Notes: generated from the sequence alone by a model not told the origin. Counted from the first letter of the stretch, positions 24,436 to 34,196 are shown. The stretch: 64,000 nt of DNA from Acidimicrobiales bacterium (GCA_035630295.1 DASQKY010000053.1:1-64000); one strand, 5' to 3'. A program made the numbers and translations.

Positions 24436-25908
24436 TCAGGCCGGCACGACCACCTGCCAGCGCTCGTCGCGGTGCACCACCCGCCAGCCCGCGTCACGGG
24501 CCAGGGCCCCGCCCAGGGGGCTCTCGGCCGGCCACAGCACGGCGGTGGCCCGGTACCGGGCCAGCACCGCGGGCCAGCCGGGCCCGGCGTCGAGCAGGGT
24601 GCGGTAGTCCTGGATCAGCGCCAGCGGGTACATGTCGACCCGGTCGTCGATGAAGGCGCCGGCCTCCTCGCCCCGCAGGGCCTCGCGGTAGTTGCCCACG
24701 TAGTCGGGGGCCACCACCCGGGCCTCGGGGCCCCACAGGCCCTCGTCCTCCATCCAGGCCACGGCGTCGACCGGGTAGGCGCCGAGGGCGGTGTGGGGGC
24801 CCTGGAGGGCGGCCACCCCGAACACGAGGGCCAGGACGGCCACGGCCACCGCGGCCGGGCGCAGGACGGCCCGGCGGACCCCGGCCACGGCCGGCCCCAG
24901 GTCGGGCACGGCGCCGGCCAGCACCGGGGCGGCCACCAGCAGGAACGGCGCCCCGTTGCGGGTGGCGGTGAGGGCCAGGCCCCCGAAGGCCACCAGGGGC
25001 AGGGCGGCTCGCCAGCTCGGCCGGCGGGCCAGCCCCAGCGCACCGGCCAGCAGCACGGCCAGGACCAGGGACTGGGCCAGGGTGTCGTAGCCCGGGGGCT
25101 GCCACTCGGCCACCGACCGGAAGGCCTCGGACTTGCCCCCGACGAGGGCCGGGAAGAGCAGCAGGCGGGGCCCGAGGGGGTTGACGGCCCCCAGGGCCAG
25201 CCCGGCCGCGGCCCAGCCCAGCACTCGCCGCTCGCCGCCCCAGGCGCCGGTGTCGAGGCGGGTGCCCACGGCCAGCAGGACGAGCAGCGCCAGGGCCAGG
25301 GGGAACGAGCCGTGGGTGTTGACCCACACCCAGCCGGCGGGGACGAGCCAGCGGGGGTCGAGGCGCCCCTCCGCGGCCAGCAGCACCAGGGCCAGGCCGA
25401 TCAGGCCGAACAGCAGCGGGCGCCCGGACCACAGGTCGGGGGCGGCGGCCAGGACGGCGGCGGTGACCGCCACCCGCACCGCCACCGAGCGGGACCGGGC
25501 GGTCAGGGCCCAGACCAGCACGCCGAGGGCGGCGCACAGGGCGCCGTTGAGCAGGCGGACGGCGCCCAGGCCCCCGAGCTCCTCGGTCCCGGCGTAGACC
25601 AGCGAGGCCAGCCAGCTCTGGACCACCCAGGGGTCGCCGGCGGCGGTGAAGGAGTAGGGGTCGACCCGGGGCACGCCCCCCCGCTCCAGGATCAGGCGCC
25701 CGGTGGCCAGGTGGGTCAGGAAGCTGTTGTCGTGCAGGCGGGTCACGCCCACCAGCAGGCCCCAGGTGCCGGCCAGGGCGGCCAGCACCGGGCCCAGGCC
25801 CAGGCCCGCACCCGGGCGGGGGCCGGAGCCGTCGGGGGCGGGGGCGGGCGCCGGCCGGGGGCCGGGAGGGCGCAGCGTCGCCGGGCCGTCCACGACCGGG
25901 GCCGTCAC
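24436..25908 (-). CDS. polytopic membrane protein, GT-C-like, coupled to tadC
   Basis: 490 residues. Pro/Ala-rich head of about 45 residues, some ten membrane segments, and a soluble C-terminal part of about 120 residues. The first external loop has HLATGRLILERGGVPRVDPYS followed by WVVQSWLASL, a pattern common in bacterial integral-membrane proteins related to GT-C transferases. GTG 25908 overlaps the tadC stop (GTGA), placing it firmly in the pilus operon. A role in glycosylating the pilin or a surface component is my inference; no substrate evidence exists. Confidence 0.7.
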   Translation of the reverse strand: MTAPVVDGPATLRPPGPRPAPAPAPDGSGPRPGAGLGLGPVLAALAGTWGLLVGVTRLHDNSFLTHLATGRLILERGGVPRVDPYSFTAAGDPWVVQSWLASLVYAGTEELGGLGAVRLLNGALCAALGVLVWALTARSRSVAVRVAVTAAVLAAAPDLWSGRPLLFGLIGLALVLLAAEGRLDPRWLVPAGWVWVNTHGSFPLALALLVLLAVGTRLDTGAWGGERRVLGWAAAGLALGAVNPLGPRLLLFPALVGGKSEAFRSVAEWQPPGYDTLAQSLVLAVLLAGALGLARRPSWRAALPLVAFGGLALTATRNGAPFLLVAAPVLAGAVPDLGPAVAGVRRAVLRPAAVAVAVLALVFGVAALQGPHTALGAYPVDAVAWMEDEGLWGPEARVVAPDYVGNYREALRGEEAGAFIDDRVDMYPLALIQDYRTLLDAGPGWPAVLARYRATAVLWPAESPLGGALARDAGWRVVHRDERWQVVVPA

Positions 25909-26822
25909 TTGGCGAAGCCCTCCATGATGTTCAGCACGGCCGGGCCCAGGACCACGATGAACAGGGCCGGGAACACGCAGAACACCATGGGGATCAGCAT
26001 CTTGACCGGCGCCTTCTGGGCCTTCTCCTGGGCCCGCTGCTTGCGCTTGATGCGCATCTCCTCGGCCTGGGCCCGCAGGACCCGGCCGATGGACACGCCG
26101 AAGGTGTCGGCCTGGATGATGGCCAGCACGAAGGACCGCAGCTCGGGCACGTTGCACCGGCGCTCCATGTTGCGCATGGCGTCGCCCCGGCTGGCCCCGG
26201 CCCGGACCTCGCCCAGCATGCGGATGAACTCGTCGGTGAGGGGCCCGGGCACGGCGTTGACGGTGCGGTCGAGGGCCTGCTCGAACCCGAGGCCGGCCTC
26301 GACCGAGATGACCAGCAGGTCGAGGACGTCGGGCAGCTTGGTGCGGATGGCCGTGCGGCGCTCCTCGACCCGGCGGCCCAGCAGCACGTCGGGCCCCTTG
26401 AACAGGAGGAGCCCGCCCACGCCGGCCAGGGCGATGCCCATCATCCCCGACATCTTCATGACCCCGAGCACGAAGATGACCCAGGGCACGACCATGATCT
26501 GCAGGAGGGTGCGGGCCACCATGAAGCGCTCGAAGGTCTTGGAGCCCAGGTGGCCCAGGGCCAGGAACTGCTGGCGGATCTTCTGGACCGAGCCGATGGG
26601 CGTGAAGCGCTTGCCCAGGGACAGGAGGCCCTGGAACACGGGGGCCACGGCCCGCTCGGTGACCGGCTTGAGCAGCTCCTGGTCACGGACGTTGGTGACC
26701 TCGTAGCCGTCGAGCTGGCGCAGCGAGGCCCGGATGGTGGCCCGCTCGTCGGCCTGGCCCAGCACGGTGACGAGGGCGACCACGATGGCCGCGAAGACGA
26801 GGGCGAGTCCCAGGATGAGCAT
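25905..26822 (-). CDS. tadC: Tad pilus inner-membrane platform protein TadC
   Basis: 305 residues. Type II secretion F (T2SSF) domain protein; forms the membrane platform for Flp pilus assembly with TadB. N-terminal helix at residues 1-24, a helix pair near 105-140, the cytoplasmic T2SSF core (about 155-275, with ISVEAGLGFEQALDRT) and a C-terminal helix ending GFAK. ATG 26822 has a GAGGAC site. 50 bases separate it from the VWA-TadB gene upstream. Confidence 0.88.
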   Translation of the reverse strand: MLILGLALVFAAIVVALVTVLGQADERATIRASLRQLDGYEVTNVRDQELLKPVTERAVAPVFQGLLSLGKRFTPIGSVQKIRQQFLALGHLGSKTFERFMVARTLLQIMVVPWVIFVLGVMKMSGMMGIALAGVGGLLLFKGPDVLLGRRVEERRTAIRTKLPDVLDLLVISVEAGLGFEQALDRTVNAVPGPLTDEFIRMLGEVRAGASRGDAMRNMERRCNVPELRSFVLAIIQADTFGVSIGRVLRAQAEEMRIKRKQRAQEKAQKAPVKMLIPMVFCVFPALFIVVLGPAVLNIMEGFAK

Positions 26823-26872
26823 GTGTCCTCAGCTCTCGGAGCAGGGGTGGGCGGGCAGGTGGGGGCACACGG

Positions 26873-28834
26873 TCAGATCTCGATGGTGATGCACTTCTTC
26901 ATCCACACGAAGCCGATGCCCATGGTCAGGGCGGCCACCCCCAGGAGGATGTGGCCCAGGGACTGCGAGAACAGGGGCTCCATGTACGAGGGGTTCATCA
27001 CGTACATGATCAGGCCCAGGGCGATGGGCATGATGCCGAGGATGATGGCGCTCATCTTCCCCTCGGCGGTGAGGGAGGCCACGTCCCGGCGCAGCCGCTC
27101 GCGCCCGATCATGGTGTCCGACACGGTCATCAGCAGCTCGGAGAGGTTGCCGCCCACCTCGCGCTGGATGCCGATGGCCATGATGGCCCACTCGAAGTCC
27201 TTGCTCTGGACCCGCATGGCCGCGGCCTGGAGGGCGTCCTCCAGCTCCCGACCCAGCCGGGCCTCGGTCATGGCCCGGCGCAGCTCGCGGCCCATGGGCC
27301 CGTCGGACTCGTTGGCCACGGCGTCGACGCCCTGCACCAGCGAGTAGCCGGCCCGCAGGGAGCCGGACAGGAGCTGGAGCATGTCGGGGAGCTGGGAGTT
27401 GAACTTCTTGTGGCGGCGCCGGCCCAGGAAGCTGAGCACGGCCAGGGGCACCAGGAAGCCGATGCCGCCGAAGACCAGGAGGCCGATGAGGCCCATGACG
27501 GGGAAGCCCAGGAGGGTGACGACCAGGGCGCCGGCCCCGTAGAAGAACAGGGCCTCGGCGGCCCGGAGGGGCAGGTCGGCCTGCTCCAGCTTGGCCTCCA
27601 CCTTGACCAGGATCCCCTGCTTGTCGGCGATCTCCCCGGTGAGCTCCACGGCCCGCTGGATGAAGGCGGTCTGGGCGTAGCCCTCGTCGCCCTCCAGGGC
27701 GGCGGGGCCGGGCTCGGTGTACTGCTGGAGCATGGTGTCGAGGCTGGACTCGTCCTTGGACGTGAGGGCGGCCACGGCCACCACGGCCAGGGCGACGGCC
27801 AGGCCGCCGGCCGCCACCACGATGATGAGCCCCACGTCGCCCCGCAGGATGTCCGGCATGAGCGAGCGGGACACGGTGGGCGGGGCCAGGTTGGCCTGGC
27901 CCTGCGACACCGCCCCGGGCACGTAGGTGGTGCGCACGCTCTCGTTGCCGACCGAGATCTCCAGGTCGGTGGCGCCCTGCTCGCCCCCGCCGGCGAAGGT
28001 CACGACGTACTGGTTGGCCAGGGCCTGCTTCACCTGCTCCAGGCCGGCCTGCAGGTCCTCGGGGCCGGGGGCGGGGATGATGGCACCGCCGGCGGAGGCC
28101 ACCACCGAGGCGATGGCGTCGGAGTCGACGTGCTGCTGGGCGTCGTAGGCCAGGGCGAAGACCGCGGCCCCCGACGTGGTCACCGCCGAGGTGGCCTGGG
28201 CCTCGGTGGTGTCCTGGTCGTTGTAGCCGTCGGTGACGAGGACGATGTTGGGCTGGAGCTCGCTGTCGGGCTCGAAGAGGGAGGCGGCCCGGCGCAGCCC
28301 GCCCCACAGGGCGGTGTCGCCGTCGGCGGGGGCGGAGATCCGGCCGATGGCGTCGCCCAGGTCCTCCTTGTCGGTGGTGATGGGGCTGAGCACCCGGACC
28401 TCGGTCTCGAAGGTGACGAGGCCCATGGCCTCGTTGCCCTCCAGGTCGTCGACCAGGGTGCGCAGGGTGTCCTGGACGGCGGCCACGCCGCCGTTGCGGG
28501 CCATGGAGCGCGACGTGTCCACGGCCACCACGATGGCCGTCTCCACCCCGGCCGTGGCCAGGGGCACCGGCGGGCTGTGCTCGACCTCGCGACCGCCCTG
28601 GCGCACCACGAGGTCCTCGAGGGCCCGGCGCTCGCCGTTCCAGATGAACGAGGTGCGCACCGCCTCGGGGTCGCTGGCGTCGACCTTGCGGACGGACAGG
28701 CGGGCGAGCTGGCCGTCGGACTCCTGGCCCAGCACCGCGGGGCCGGCCGCCACCACCAGGCAGGCCAGGAACGAGGCCGCCAGCCCGGCCAGGAGCCGGG
28801 TCCGGGGCCGGCGGTCGGCGGACCCGGCGCTCAT
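26873..28834 (-). CDS. tadB: von Willebrand A-TadB fusion, Tad pilus platform protein
   Basis: 653 residues, about twice a normal TadB. N-terminal signal/anchor helix (about 14-32), then an extracytoplasmic von Willebrand factor A domain (about 98-270) with an intact MIDAS DxSxS (Asp106, Ser108, Ser110) and VLVTDGYND, a membrane helix at about 333-356, and a C-terminal T2SSF platform domain (about 480-625) with helices near 425-465 and 610-645. ATG 28834 overlaps the cpaF stop (ATGA). A metal-binding adhesion module on the outside joined to the pilus platform suggests ligand sensing or contact with pilus subunits; this is inference. Confidence 0.88.
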   Translation of the reverse strand: MSAGSADRRPRTRLLAGLAASFLACLVVAAGPAVLGQESDGQLARLSVRKVDASDPEAVRTSFIWNGERRALEDLVVRQGGREVEHSPPVPLATAGVETAIVVAVDTSRSMARNGGVAAVQDTLRTLVDDLEGNEAMGLVTFETEVRVLSPITTDKEDLGDAIGRISAPADGDTALWGGLRRAASLFEPDSELQPNIVLVTDGYNDQDTTEAQATSAVTTSGAAVFALAYDAQQHVDSDAIASVVASAGGAIIPAPGPEDLQAGLEQVKQALANQYVVTFAGGGEQGATDLEISVGNESVRTTYVPGAVSQGQANLAPPTVSRSLMPDILRGDVGLIIVVAAGGLAVALAVVAVAALTSKDESSLDTMLQQYTEPGPAALEGDEGYAQTAFIQRAVELTGEIADKQGILVKVEAKLEQADLPLRAAEALFFYGAGALVVTLLGFPVMGLIGLLVFGGIGFLVPLAVLSFLGRRRHKKFNSQLPDMLQLLSGSLRAGYSLVQGVDAVANESDGPMGRELRRAMTEARLGRELEDALQAAAMRVQSKDFEWAIMAIGIQREVGGNLSELLMTVSDTMIGRERLRRDVASLTAEGKMSAIILGIMPIALGLIMYVMNPSYMEPLFSQSLGHILLGVAALTMGIGFVWMKKCITIEI

Positions 28835-30195
28835 CGGGCCACGCCCCGGCGGGCGAACTGCTCGGGGGTGAAGACCTCGGGGCCGAGGCGGATGCCGAGG
28901 TCCTGCAGCTTCTCGGCGAACTTGGGCCGGGTGCCGGTGGCCTTCAGGTGGCCCCGGAACCGGCCGTGCTCGTCGACGCCCATCCCGTAGTCGAACATGA
29001 AGATGTCCTGCATGGTGATGGTGTCGCCCTCCATGCCCTGGACCTCGGAGATGTTGATGACCCGGCGGGAGCCGTCCCGGAGGCGCCCGATCTGCACCAC
29101 GGCGTCGACGGCCGAGGAGATCTGGTGGCGGATGGCGGCCAGCGGCAGGTCGTAGCCGGCCATCAGCACCAGGGTCTCCAGGCGGGCCATGCAGTCGCGG
29201 GCGGTGTTGGCGTGGATGGTGGTGAGCGACCCGTCGTGGCCGGTGTTCATGGCCTGGAGCATGTCCAGGGCCTCGCCGCCACGGCACTCGCCCACCACGA
29301 TGCGGTCGGGCCGCATGCGGAGGGTGTTCTTGACCAGGTCGCGGATGGCGATGGCGCCCTTGCCCTCGATGTTGGGGGGCCGGGCCTCCAGGGCCAGCAC
29401 GTGCTCCTGGTGGAGCTGCAGCTCCTTGGCGTCCTCGACGGTGACGATGCGCTCGTCGCCCGGGATGAACGACGACAGCACGTTGAGCATGGTCGTCTTG
29501 CCGGTGCCGGTGCCGCCCGAGACGATGATGTTCAGCTTGCCCACCACCATGGCCTGGAGGAACCGGGCCGACGCCGCGTTGAGGGTGCCGAAGCGGATCA
29601 GGTCGTCGATCTGGAAGGGGTCCTTGGAGAACTTCCGGATGGTGAGGAACGGCCCGCCCACGGCCAGCGGGTGGATCACCGCGTTGACCCGGGAGCCGTC
29701 GGGGAGGCGGGCGTCGCACAGGGGGGTGGCCTCGTCGATGCGCCGGCCCACCTGGGCCACGATCTTGTCGATGATGCGCCGCAGGTGCTGCTCGTCCACG
29801 AAGGTGGCGTTGGTCTTCTCGACCTTGCCGGCCCGCTCCACGAAGACGTTCTCGGGGCCGTTGACCATGACCTCGGTGATCTCGTCGCTGCGCAGCAGGC
29901 GGTCGATGGGCCCGTAGCCCAGGATGTCGTCGGACACGTCCTGGATGAGCTGGGCCTTGTCGGCGGCCGAGAGCGGGGCCCGCTCCTGGGCCAGGGCCGA
30001 GTGGAGCTGCTCGTGGACCCGGCGGCGGAGGTCGTCCTCGGTGAGCCGCTTGTCGTAGAGGATCGGCCCCAGCTCGTCGATGAGGTGGTGGTGGATCTTC
30101 TGCCGGAGCTCGTCGATCACCGGGTCCCGGCGCTTGACGGCGGCGAGACCCGCCTGCTGCGGGTTGGCTTCGTGGAGGCGCTTGTAGAGGGACAT
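28831..30195 (-). CDS. cpaF: Tad pilus assembly ATPase CpaF/TadA
   Basis: 454 residues. Hexameric secretion ATPase powering Flp pilus assembly. Walker A SGGTGTGKTT, Asp box and His box GECRGGEALDMLQAMNTGHDG with LTTIHANT, and Walker B-like VTVEDAKELQL. I place the start at ATG 30195 (MSLYKRL) because GGAGG lies about 7 bases upstream; an in-frame ATG at 30249 adds 18 unconserved residues. Coupled to the VWA-TadB gene by ATGA. Confidence 0.95.
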   Translation of the reverse strand: MSLYKRLHEANPQQAGLAAVKRRDPVIDELRQKIHHHLIDELGPILYDKRLTEDDLRRRVHEQLHSALAQERAPLSAADKAQLIQDVSDDILGYGPIDRLLRSDEITEVMVNGPENVFVERAGKVEKTNATFVDEQHLRRIIDKIVAQVGRRIDEATPLCDARLPDGSRVNAVIHPLAVGGPFLTIRKFSKDPFQIDDLIRFGTLNAASARFLQAMVVGKLNIIVSGGTGTGKTTMLNVLSSFIPGDERIVTVEDAKELQLHQEHVLALEARPPNIEGKGAIAIRDLVKNTLRMRPDRIVVGECRGGEALDMLQAMNTGHDGSLTTIHANTARDCMARLETLVLMAGYDLPLAAIRHQISSAVDAVVQIGRLRDGSRRVINISEVQGMEGDTITMQDIFMFDYGMGVDEHGRFRGHLKATGTRPKFAEKLQDLGIRLGPEVFTPEQFARRGVAR

Positions 30196-30283
30196 CGAGC
30201 CTCCATCGGCGCCGCCCGGCCGACTGTGAGAGCCCCTCCCGAGGTTCACCTTCCGTCATCGAAAGGCGACTCTCAGCGTTTGA

Positions 30284-31531
30284 TCAGCGCTTCTTCTTCT
30301 TGCCGGCGCCGGCCGGGATGTACCGGTCGGCCAGGGTCTCGAAGGCCCGGGCGATCGAGCTGCGGGGGGCGTCGATGACGACCGGCGTGCTCTTGTTGAT
30401 CGACTGGGGCACGACGATGTCACTGGGCAGCTGGGTCTCGGCCTTGATCTGCAGGGTCCGCTCGACCTCGCTGACGTCCAGGCGGACCTTGGTGTTGGCC
30501 CGGTTCAGCACCAGGTGGATCTTCGAGTTCGGCGTGTCGAGCATGCGCATGGTCTGCAGCCCGATCTTCACGTTCTTGATGTTGGGGATGTCCATCCCCG
30601 CCACCAGGAGGATGTCGTCGGAGTCCTCGATGAGGGTCAGCACCTTGTCGTCGAAGTAGGACGGCGTGTCCACGATGACGTACTTGGCCACCTTGCGGAG
30701 CTGGGCCACGATGGTCCGCACGTGCTCGGCGGAGATCTGGTCGGCGTAGGCCGGCTCCAACGGGGCGGGCATGACCTTCAGGCCCGACGGCGGGTGGGTC
30801 ACCAGCAGGTTGTTGAGGAAGCCGCTGTCGAGCCGGTCGATGGAGTTCACGGCGTCGACGATGGTGTGCTGGGGGGCCAGCTTGAGCATGACGGCCACGT
30901 CGCCGAACTGGAGGTCGCAGTCGATCAGCACCACGGTCTCGTCGGTGCGCTGGGCCAGGGCCACGGCCAGGTTGGTGGCCACCACCGACTTGCCGGCGCC
31001 GCCCTTGGTGGAGAACACGGTGATGACCCGGCCGCCCTCACTGGGCTCGCCGTCGTCCAGGCCGAGACTGGCGGGACGGCCGTGCACGCCCACCGACTCG
31101 GCCACCCGGCGGCAGGCCTCCTGCAGCTGGGCGGTGTCGACCGGCGCCGCCAGCACGTCCTTCACGCCGGAGCGGATGGCCTGCTGGAACAGCTCGGTCG
31201 AGAGCTCGTCGGCCACCAGCACCGCCCCGACCTCGGGCCGGGGCTGGAGCACGGCGGCCAGCGTGGCCAGGTTGTACGGGTCGCCGCAGGAGGGACCGAG
31301 CACGACGACGGTGGGCGAGGAGTCGAGCTGGGCCGCGAAGTCCTCGAAGTGCTCGAAGTCGAACACCCCGGATCCCAGCTGCATCGCCAGGCGCGACCGG
31401 GCCGCGGAGTCGGCCTCGACCACGGCGACGTTGACGGGGGTGGGGGCTGACGAGCTCACCTGGCTGGATGCCTCCGGGGCCATCGGCGACCTCGGGTCGC
31501 GCATGCTGTCGTCGACAAGGTAACTCGTCAC
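30284..31531 (-). CDS. cpaE: CpaE/TadZ-type MinD-like pilus localisation ATPase
   Basis: 415 residues. An N-terminal degenerate receiver-like domain (about 33-145) without a clear phospho-Asp, then a ParA/MinD ATPase domain with deviant Walker A STKGGAGKS (Lys176, Lys181) and VLIDCDLQFGD. TadZ/CpaE proteins position the Tad machine at the pole. Ends with a basic KKKKR tail. GTG 31531 has GGGGAG upstream overlapping the cpaB stop; internal ATGs at 31504 and 31483 are alternatives. Confidence 0.92.
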   Translation of the reverse strand: MTSYLVDDSMRDPRSPMAPEASSQVSSSAPTPVNVAVVEADSAARSRLAMQLGSGVFDFEHFEDFAAQLDSSPTVVVLGPSCGDPYNLATLAAVLQPRPEVGAVLVADELSTELFQQAIRSGVKDVLAAPVDTAQLQEACRRVAESVGVHGRPASLGLDDGEPSEGGRVITVFSTKGGAGKSVVATNLAVALAQRTDETVVLIDCDLQFGDVAVMLKLAPQHTIVDAVNSIDRLDSGFLNNLLVTHPPSGLKVMPAPLEPAYADQISAEHVRTIVAQLRKVAKYVIVDTPSYFDDKVLTLIEDSDDILLVAGMDIPNIKNVKIGLQTMRMLDTPNSKIHLVLNRANTKVRLDVSEVERTLQIKAETQLPSDIVVPQSINKSTPVVIDAPRSSIARAFETLADRYIPAGAGKKKKR

Positions 31532-31538
31532 CGCTGGT

Positions 31539-32432
31539 TCACTCCCCGTCAGGACCGCTGGGGCCGTAGGGCGTCAGCTGCTCGCCGTCCTCGGCGGGCA
31601 GCGGGTCGGCGGCGTCCAGCGGTTCCTGGGGCACGGGCTCGTAGTCCCGGGACACCAGGTTGAGGTAGATGTTCTCGGGGGCGATGGCCGCGATGTACTG
31701 GGCCGCCCGGGTCGGGACGATGAGGGTGATCAGCCCGGCGTTGCTGGTCTCGGCGGGCACCGCGCCCTCCTCCTCGGAGGCGGCCGCCACCTCGCCGGGG
31801 GCCGCCACCGGCGTCTGGCCGATGGCCAGGATCTGGGCCTTCTGGTACACGTAGCGGGGGTCGGCCGAGAGGGCGCCGGTGCAGGAGCCGCCCTCGCCGG
31901 CCCCGGCTGCGCCCTCGTTCTCGGCCACGGGCGCGTCGCCCTCACCACCGGCGCTCTCGCAGGGCGGGGCGGACATGACGTTCACGTAGTCGCCGGGCTG
32001 GAGCAGGTTGGCCACGCCCCGGACCTGGTCCACGCTGATGGTGATGGCCACCTGGTCCTCGTCGTTGATCTTCTCCAACCGGTCGGCGAAGGTGGCCTGG
32101 ACCACGGCCGGGTCGGCGAACATGTCGGTGGTGACGATCTGGTTGACGGCCAGGTCGGCGATGGCCACCTTGCCCCCGATGTCGTCGAGGCTGCGCACCG
32201 CGTTGGGCGGGAAGAACTTCTTGGGGATCTCGTCCTCGACGATGAGCCCCACCGCCGTCTCCTCGCCGTAGGTGCCCTTGGGCACCTGCTGCTTGACCAC
32301 GAAGACCTTGACCCGCTCGGCGTCCCCGAAGGCCTCGTCCTTCACGGAGCCGACGTAGCCGTAGATCAGGAAGACGGCGATGGCCCCGACCGCCACGGCG
32401 GCGATGGTGATGAGGGTGCGTCGAGAGCCCAC
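31539..32432 (-). CDS. cpaB: Flp pilus assembly protein CpaB/RcpC
   Basis: 297 residues. One N-terminal membrane helix (about 8-27), a SAF domain (about 38-105; FVVKQQVPKGTYG) and an RcpC-like domain (ISVDQVRGVANLLQPGDYVNV). In Gram-negatives the protein contacts the secretin; no secretin is encoded here, as expected for an actinobacterium. An insertion of about 30 residues (about 160-190), Gly/Glu-rich with two Cys, interrupts the C-terminal domain. GTG 32432 with AAGGGGAA upstream. First gene of the Tad transcript. Confidence 0.9.
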   Translation of the reverse strand: MGSRRTLITIAAVAVGAIAVFLIYGYVGSVKDEAFGDAERVKVFVVKQQVPKGTYGEETAVGLIVEDEIPKKFFPPNAVRSLDDIGGKVAIADLAVNQIVTTDMFADPAVVQATFADRLEKINDEDQVAITISVDQVRGVANLLQPGDYVNVMSAPPCESAGGEGDAPVAENEGAAGAGEGGSCTGALSADPRYVYQKAQILAIGQTPVAAPGEVAAASEEEGAVPAETSNAGLITLIVPTRAAQYIAAIAPENIYLNLVSRDYEPVPQEPLDAADPLPAEDGEQLTPYGPSGPDGE

Positions 32433-32558
32433 TGGGTTCCCCTTGTGGTGAGAGACGGTCCTGGCGGGAGCGGCGGGCGCCGCTCCTCATCCGTGCCCTC
32501 CCCTGTCGGCGCGAACGGCCGGGGGAACAAGGGTTTCGGCGGAGAACTTGCCGGGGGC

Positions 32559-34067
32559 TCAGCCCTCGGGCTGGTCAGCCGGGGTCTCCGCCGGGTCGCC
32601 GGGCGCCTCCTCGGCGGGAGCGTCGGCGGCGACCGGAGCCTCCTCGGCGACAGCATCGGCACCGGCCGGTGCATCGTCGGCGGCGGCCGGAGCCTCCTCG
32701 GCGGGAGCGTCGGTGGCGGCCGGGGCCTCCTCGGAGGCGGCGTCGGCCACGACGGCGGGCGGCTCGCCCTCGGCCACCGGGGCCTCACCGGTGGCGAAGC
32801 CCTGCTCGGCCTCGTACTCGGCCCAGGCCTCCTCCACCGCCGGGTCCTCGGCCCACTCGGCGCCGATGTAGTTGCCCTCGTTGTCGTAGGCGTGCTCGCC
32901 GAAGTGCTCCTGGTACTCGGCCGAGACCACGCCGCCCTCGGCGGCCTGCTTGATCGACAGGCTGATCCGCCGGCGCTGGAGGTCGAGGTCGATGATCTTG
33001 ACCCACAGCTCCTCGCCCGGGGTGACCACCTGCTCGGGCAGGTCGACGTGGTGGGCCGACATCTCCGAGATGTGGACCAGGCCCTCGATGCCGTCGCCGA
33101 CCTGGACGAACGCCCCGAACGGCACCAGCTTGGTGACCCGCCCGTAGACCAGCTCGCCCACCCGGTGGGAGGTGGCGAACTCCTGCCACGGATCCTGCTG
33201 GGTGGCCTTGAGCGACAGGCTGATGCGCTCGCGGTCACGATCGACGTCGAGCACCTGCACGCTGACCTCGTCGCCCACGGCCACCACCGAGCCGGGGTGG
33301 TCGACGTGCTTCCACGACAGCTCGGAGACGTGGATCAGGCCGTCCATGCCGCCCAGGTCCACGAAGGCACCGAAGTTGACCACGCTGGACACGACGCCCT
33401 TGCGGACCTCGCCCGGCTTCAGGTTGTCGAGGAACTCCTCGCGCTGCTCCTTCTGGGTCTCCTCCAGCCAGGCCCGGCGGGACAGCACCACGTTGTTGCG
33501 GTTCTTGTCCAGCTCGATGATCTTGGCCGTGAGCTCCTTGCCCACGTACGGCTGCAGGTCCCGGACCCGGCGCAGCTCCACCAGGGAGGCGGGCAGGAAG
33601 CCCCGGAGGCCGATGTCGAGGATCAGGCCGCCCTTGACCACCTCGATGACCGGGCCGGTGACCACGCCGTCGCGCTCCTTGGTGGCCTCGATGTCGCCCC
33701 AGGCCCGCTCGTACTGGGCCCGCTTCTTGGACAGGACCAGGCGGCCGTCCTTGTCCTCCTTGGTCAGGACCAGGGCCTCGATCCGGTCGCCGTAGGAGAC
33801 GATCTCGGAGGGATCCACGTCGTTGCGGATCGACAGCTCACGGCTGGGGATGACGCCCTCGGTCTTGTAGCCGATGTCCAGCAGGACCTCGTCCTTGTCG
33901 ACCTTGACGATCTTGCCCTCGACGATCTGCCCGTCCTCCACGCTGACCATCGAGGCGTCGACGGCGGCGTCGAAGTCGATCTCCAGGTCGTCGAAGGCGA
34001 TCGTGCGGGGCACGTACTCCTCGACGGCGTCGGTGGGATCGGCGGTGAGGGTGGTCTGGTCGGACAC
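32559..34067 (-). CDS. rpsA: 30S ribosomal protein S1
   Basis: 502 residues. Four S1 RNA-binding domains (about 35-105, 120-190, 205-275, 290-362), the usual actinobacterial number; domains 3 and 4 are the best conserved (FGAFVDLGGMDGLIHVSELSW, split by one residue from similar FGAFVQVGDGIEGLVHISEM). The last 65 residues or so are an Ala/Glu/Pro-rich, low-complexity acidic tail built from EEAPAA-like units. GTG 34067 (SDQTTL) is preferred over an upstream in-frame ATG at 34115 because the extension is unconserved. Neighbour of polA, as in mycobacteria. Confidence 0.95.
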   Translation of the reverse strand: MSDQTTLTADPTDAVEEYVPRTIAFDDLEIDFDAAVDASMVSVEDGQIVEGKIVKVDKDEVLLDIGYKTEGVIPSRELSIRNDVDPSEIVSYGDRIEALVLTKEDKDGRLVLSKKRAQYERAWGDIEATKERDGVVTGPVIEVVKGGLILDIGLRGFLPASLVELRRVRDLQPYVGKELTAKIIELDKNRNNVVLSRRAWLEETQKEQREEFLDNLKPGEVRKGVVSSVVNFGAFVDLGGMDGLIHVSELSWKHVDHPGSVVAVGDEVSVQVLDVDRDRERISLSLKATQQDPWQEFATSHRVGELVYGRVTKLVPFGAFVQVGDGIEGLVHISEMSAHHVDLPEQVVTPGEELWVKIIDLDLQRRRISLSIKQAAEGGVVSAEYQEHFGEHAYDNEGNYIGAEWAEDPAVEEAWAEYEAEQGFATGEAPVAEGEPPAVVADAASEEAPAATDAPAEEAPAAADDAPAGADAVAEEAPVAADAPAEEAPGDPAETPADQPEG

Positions 34068-34196
34068 GGAGGCTCTTCTCGTCGGGCAGGGAGTCGGGGG
34101 CGGCACCGGTGCCAACGCACGCGGGGCCGGGCGCCCGGCGGGCGCACAGGGGCGTCAGGCTACCCGGCCGGCCGGCCGCCCCGAAATGGCCGGCCC

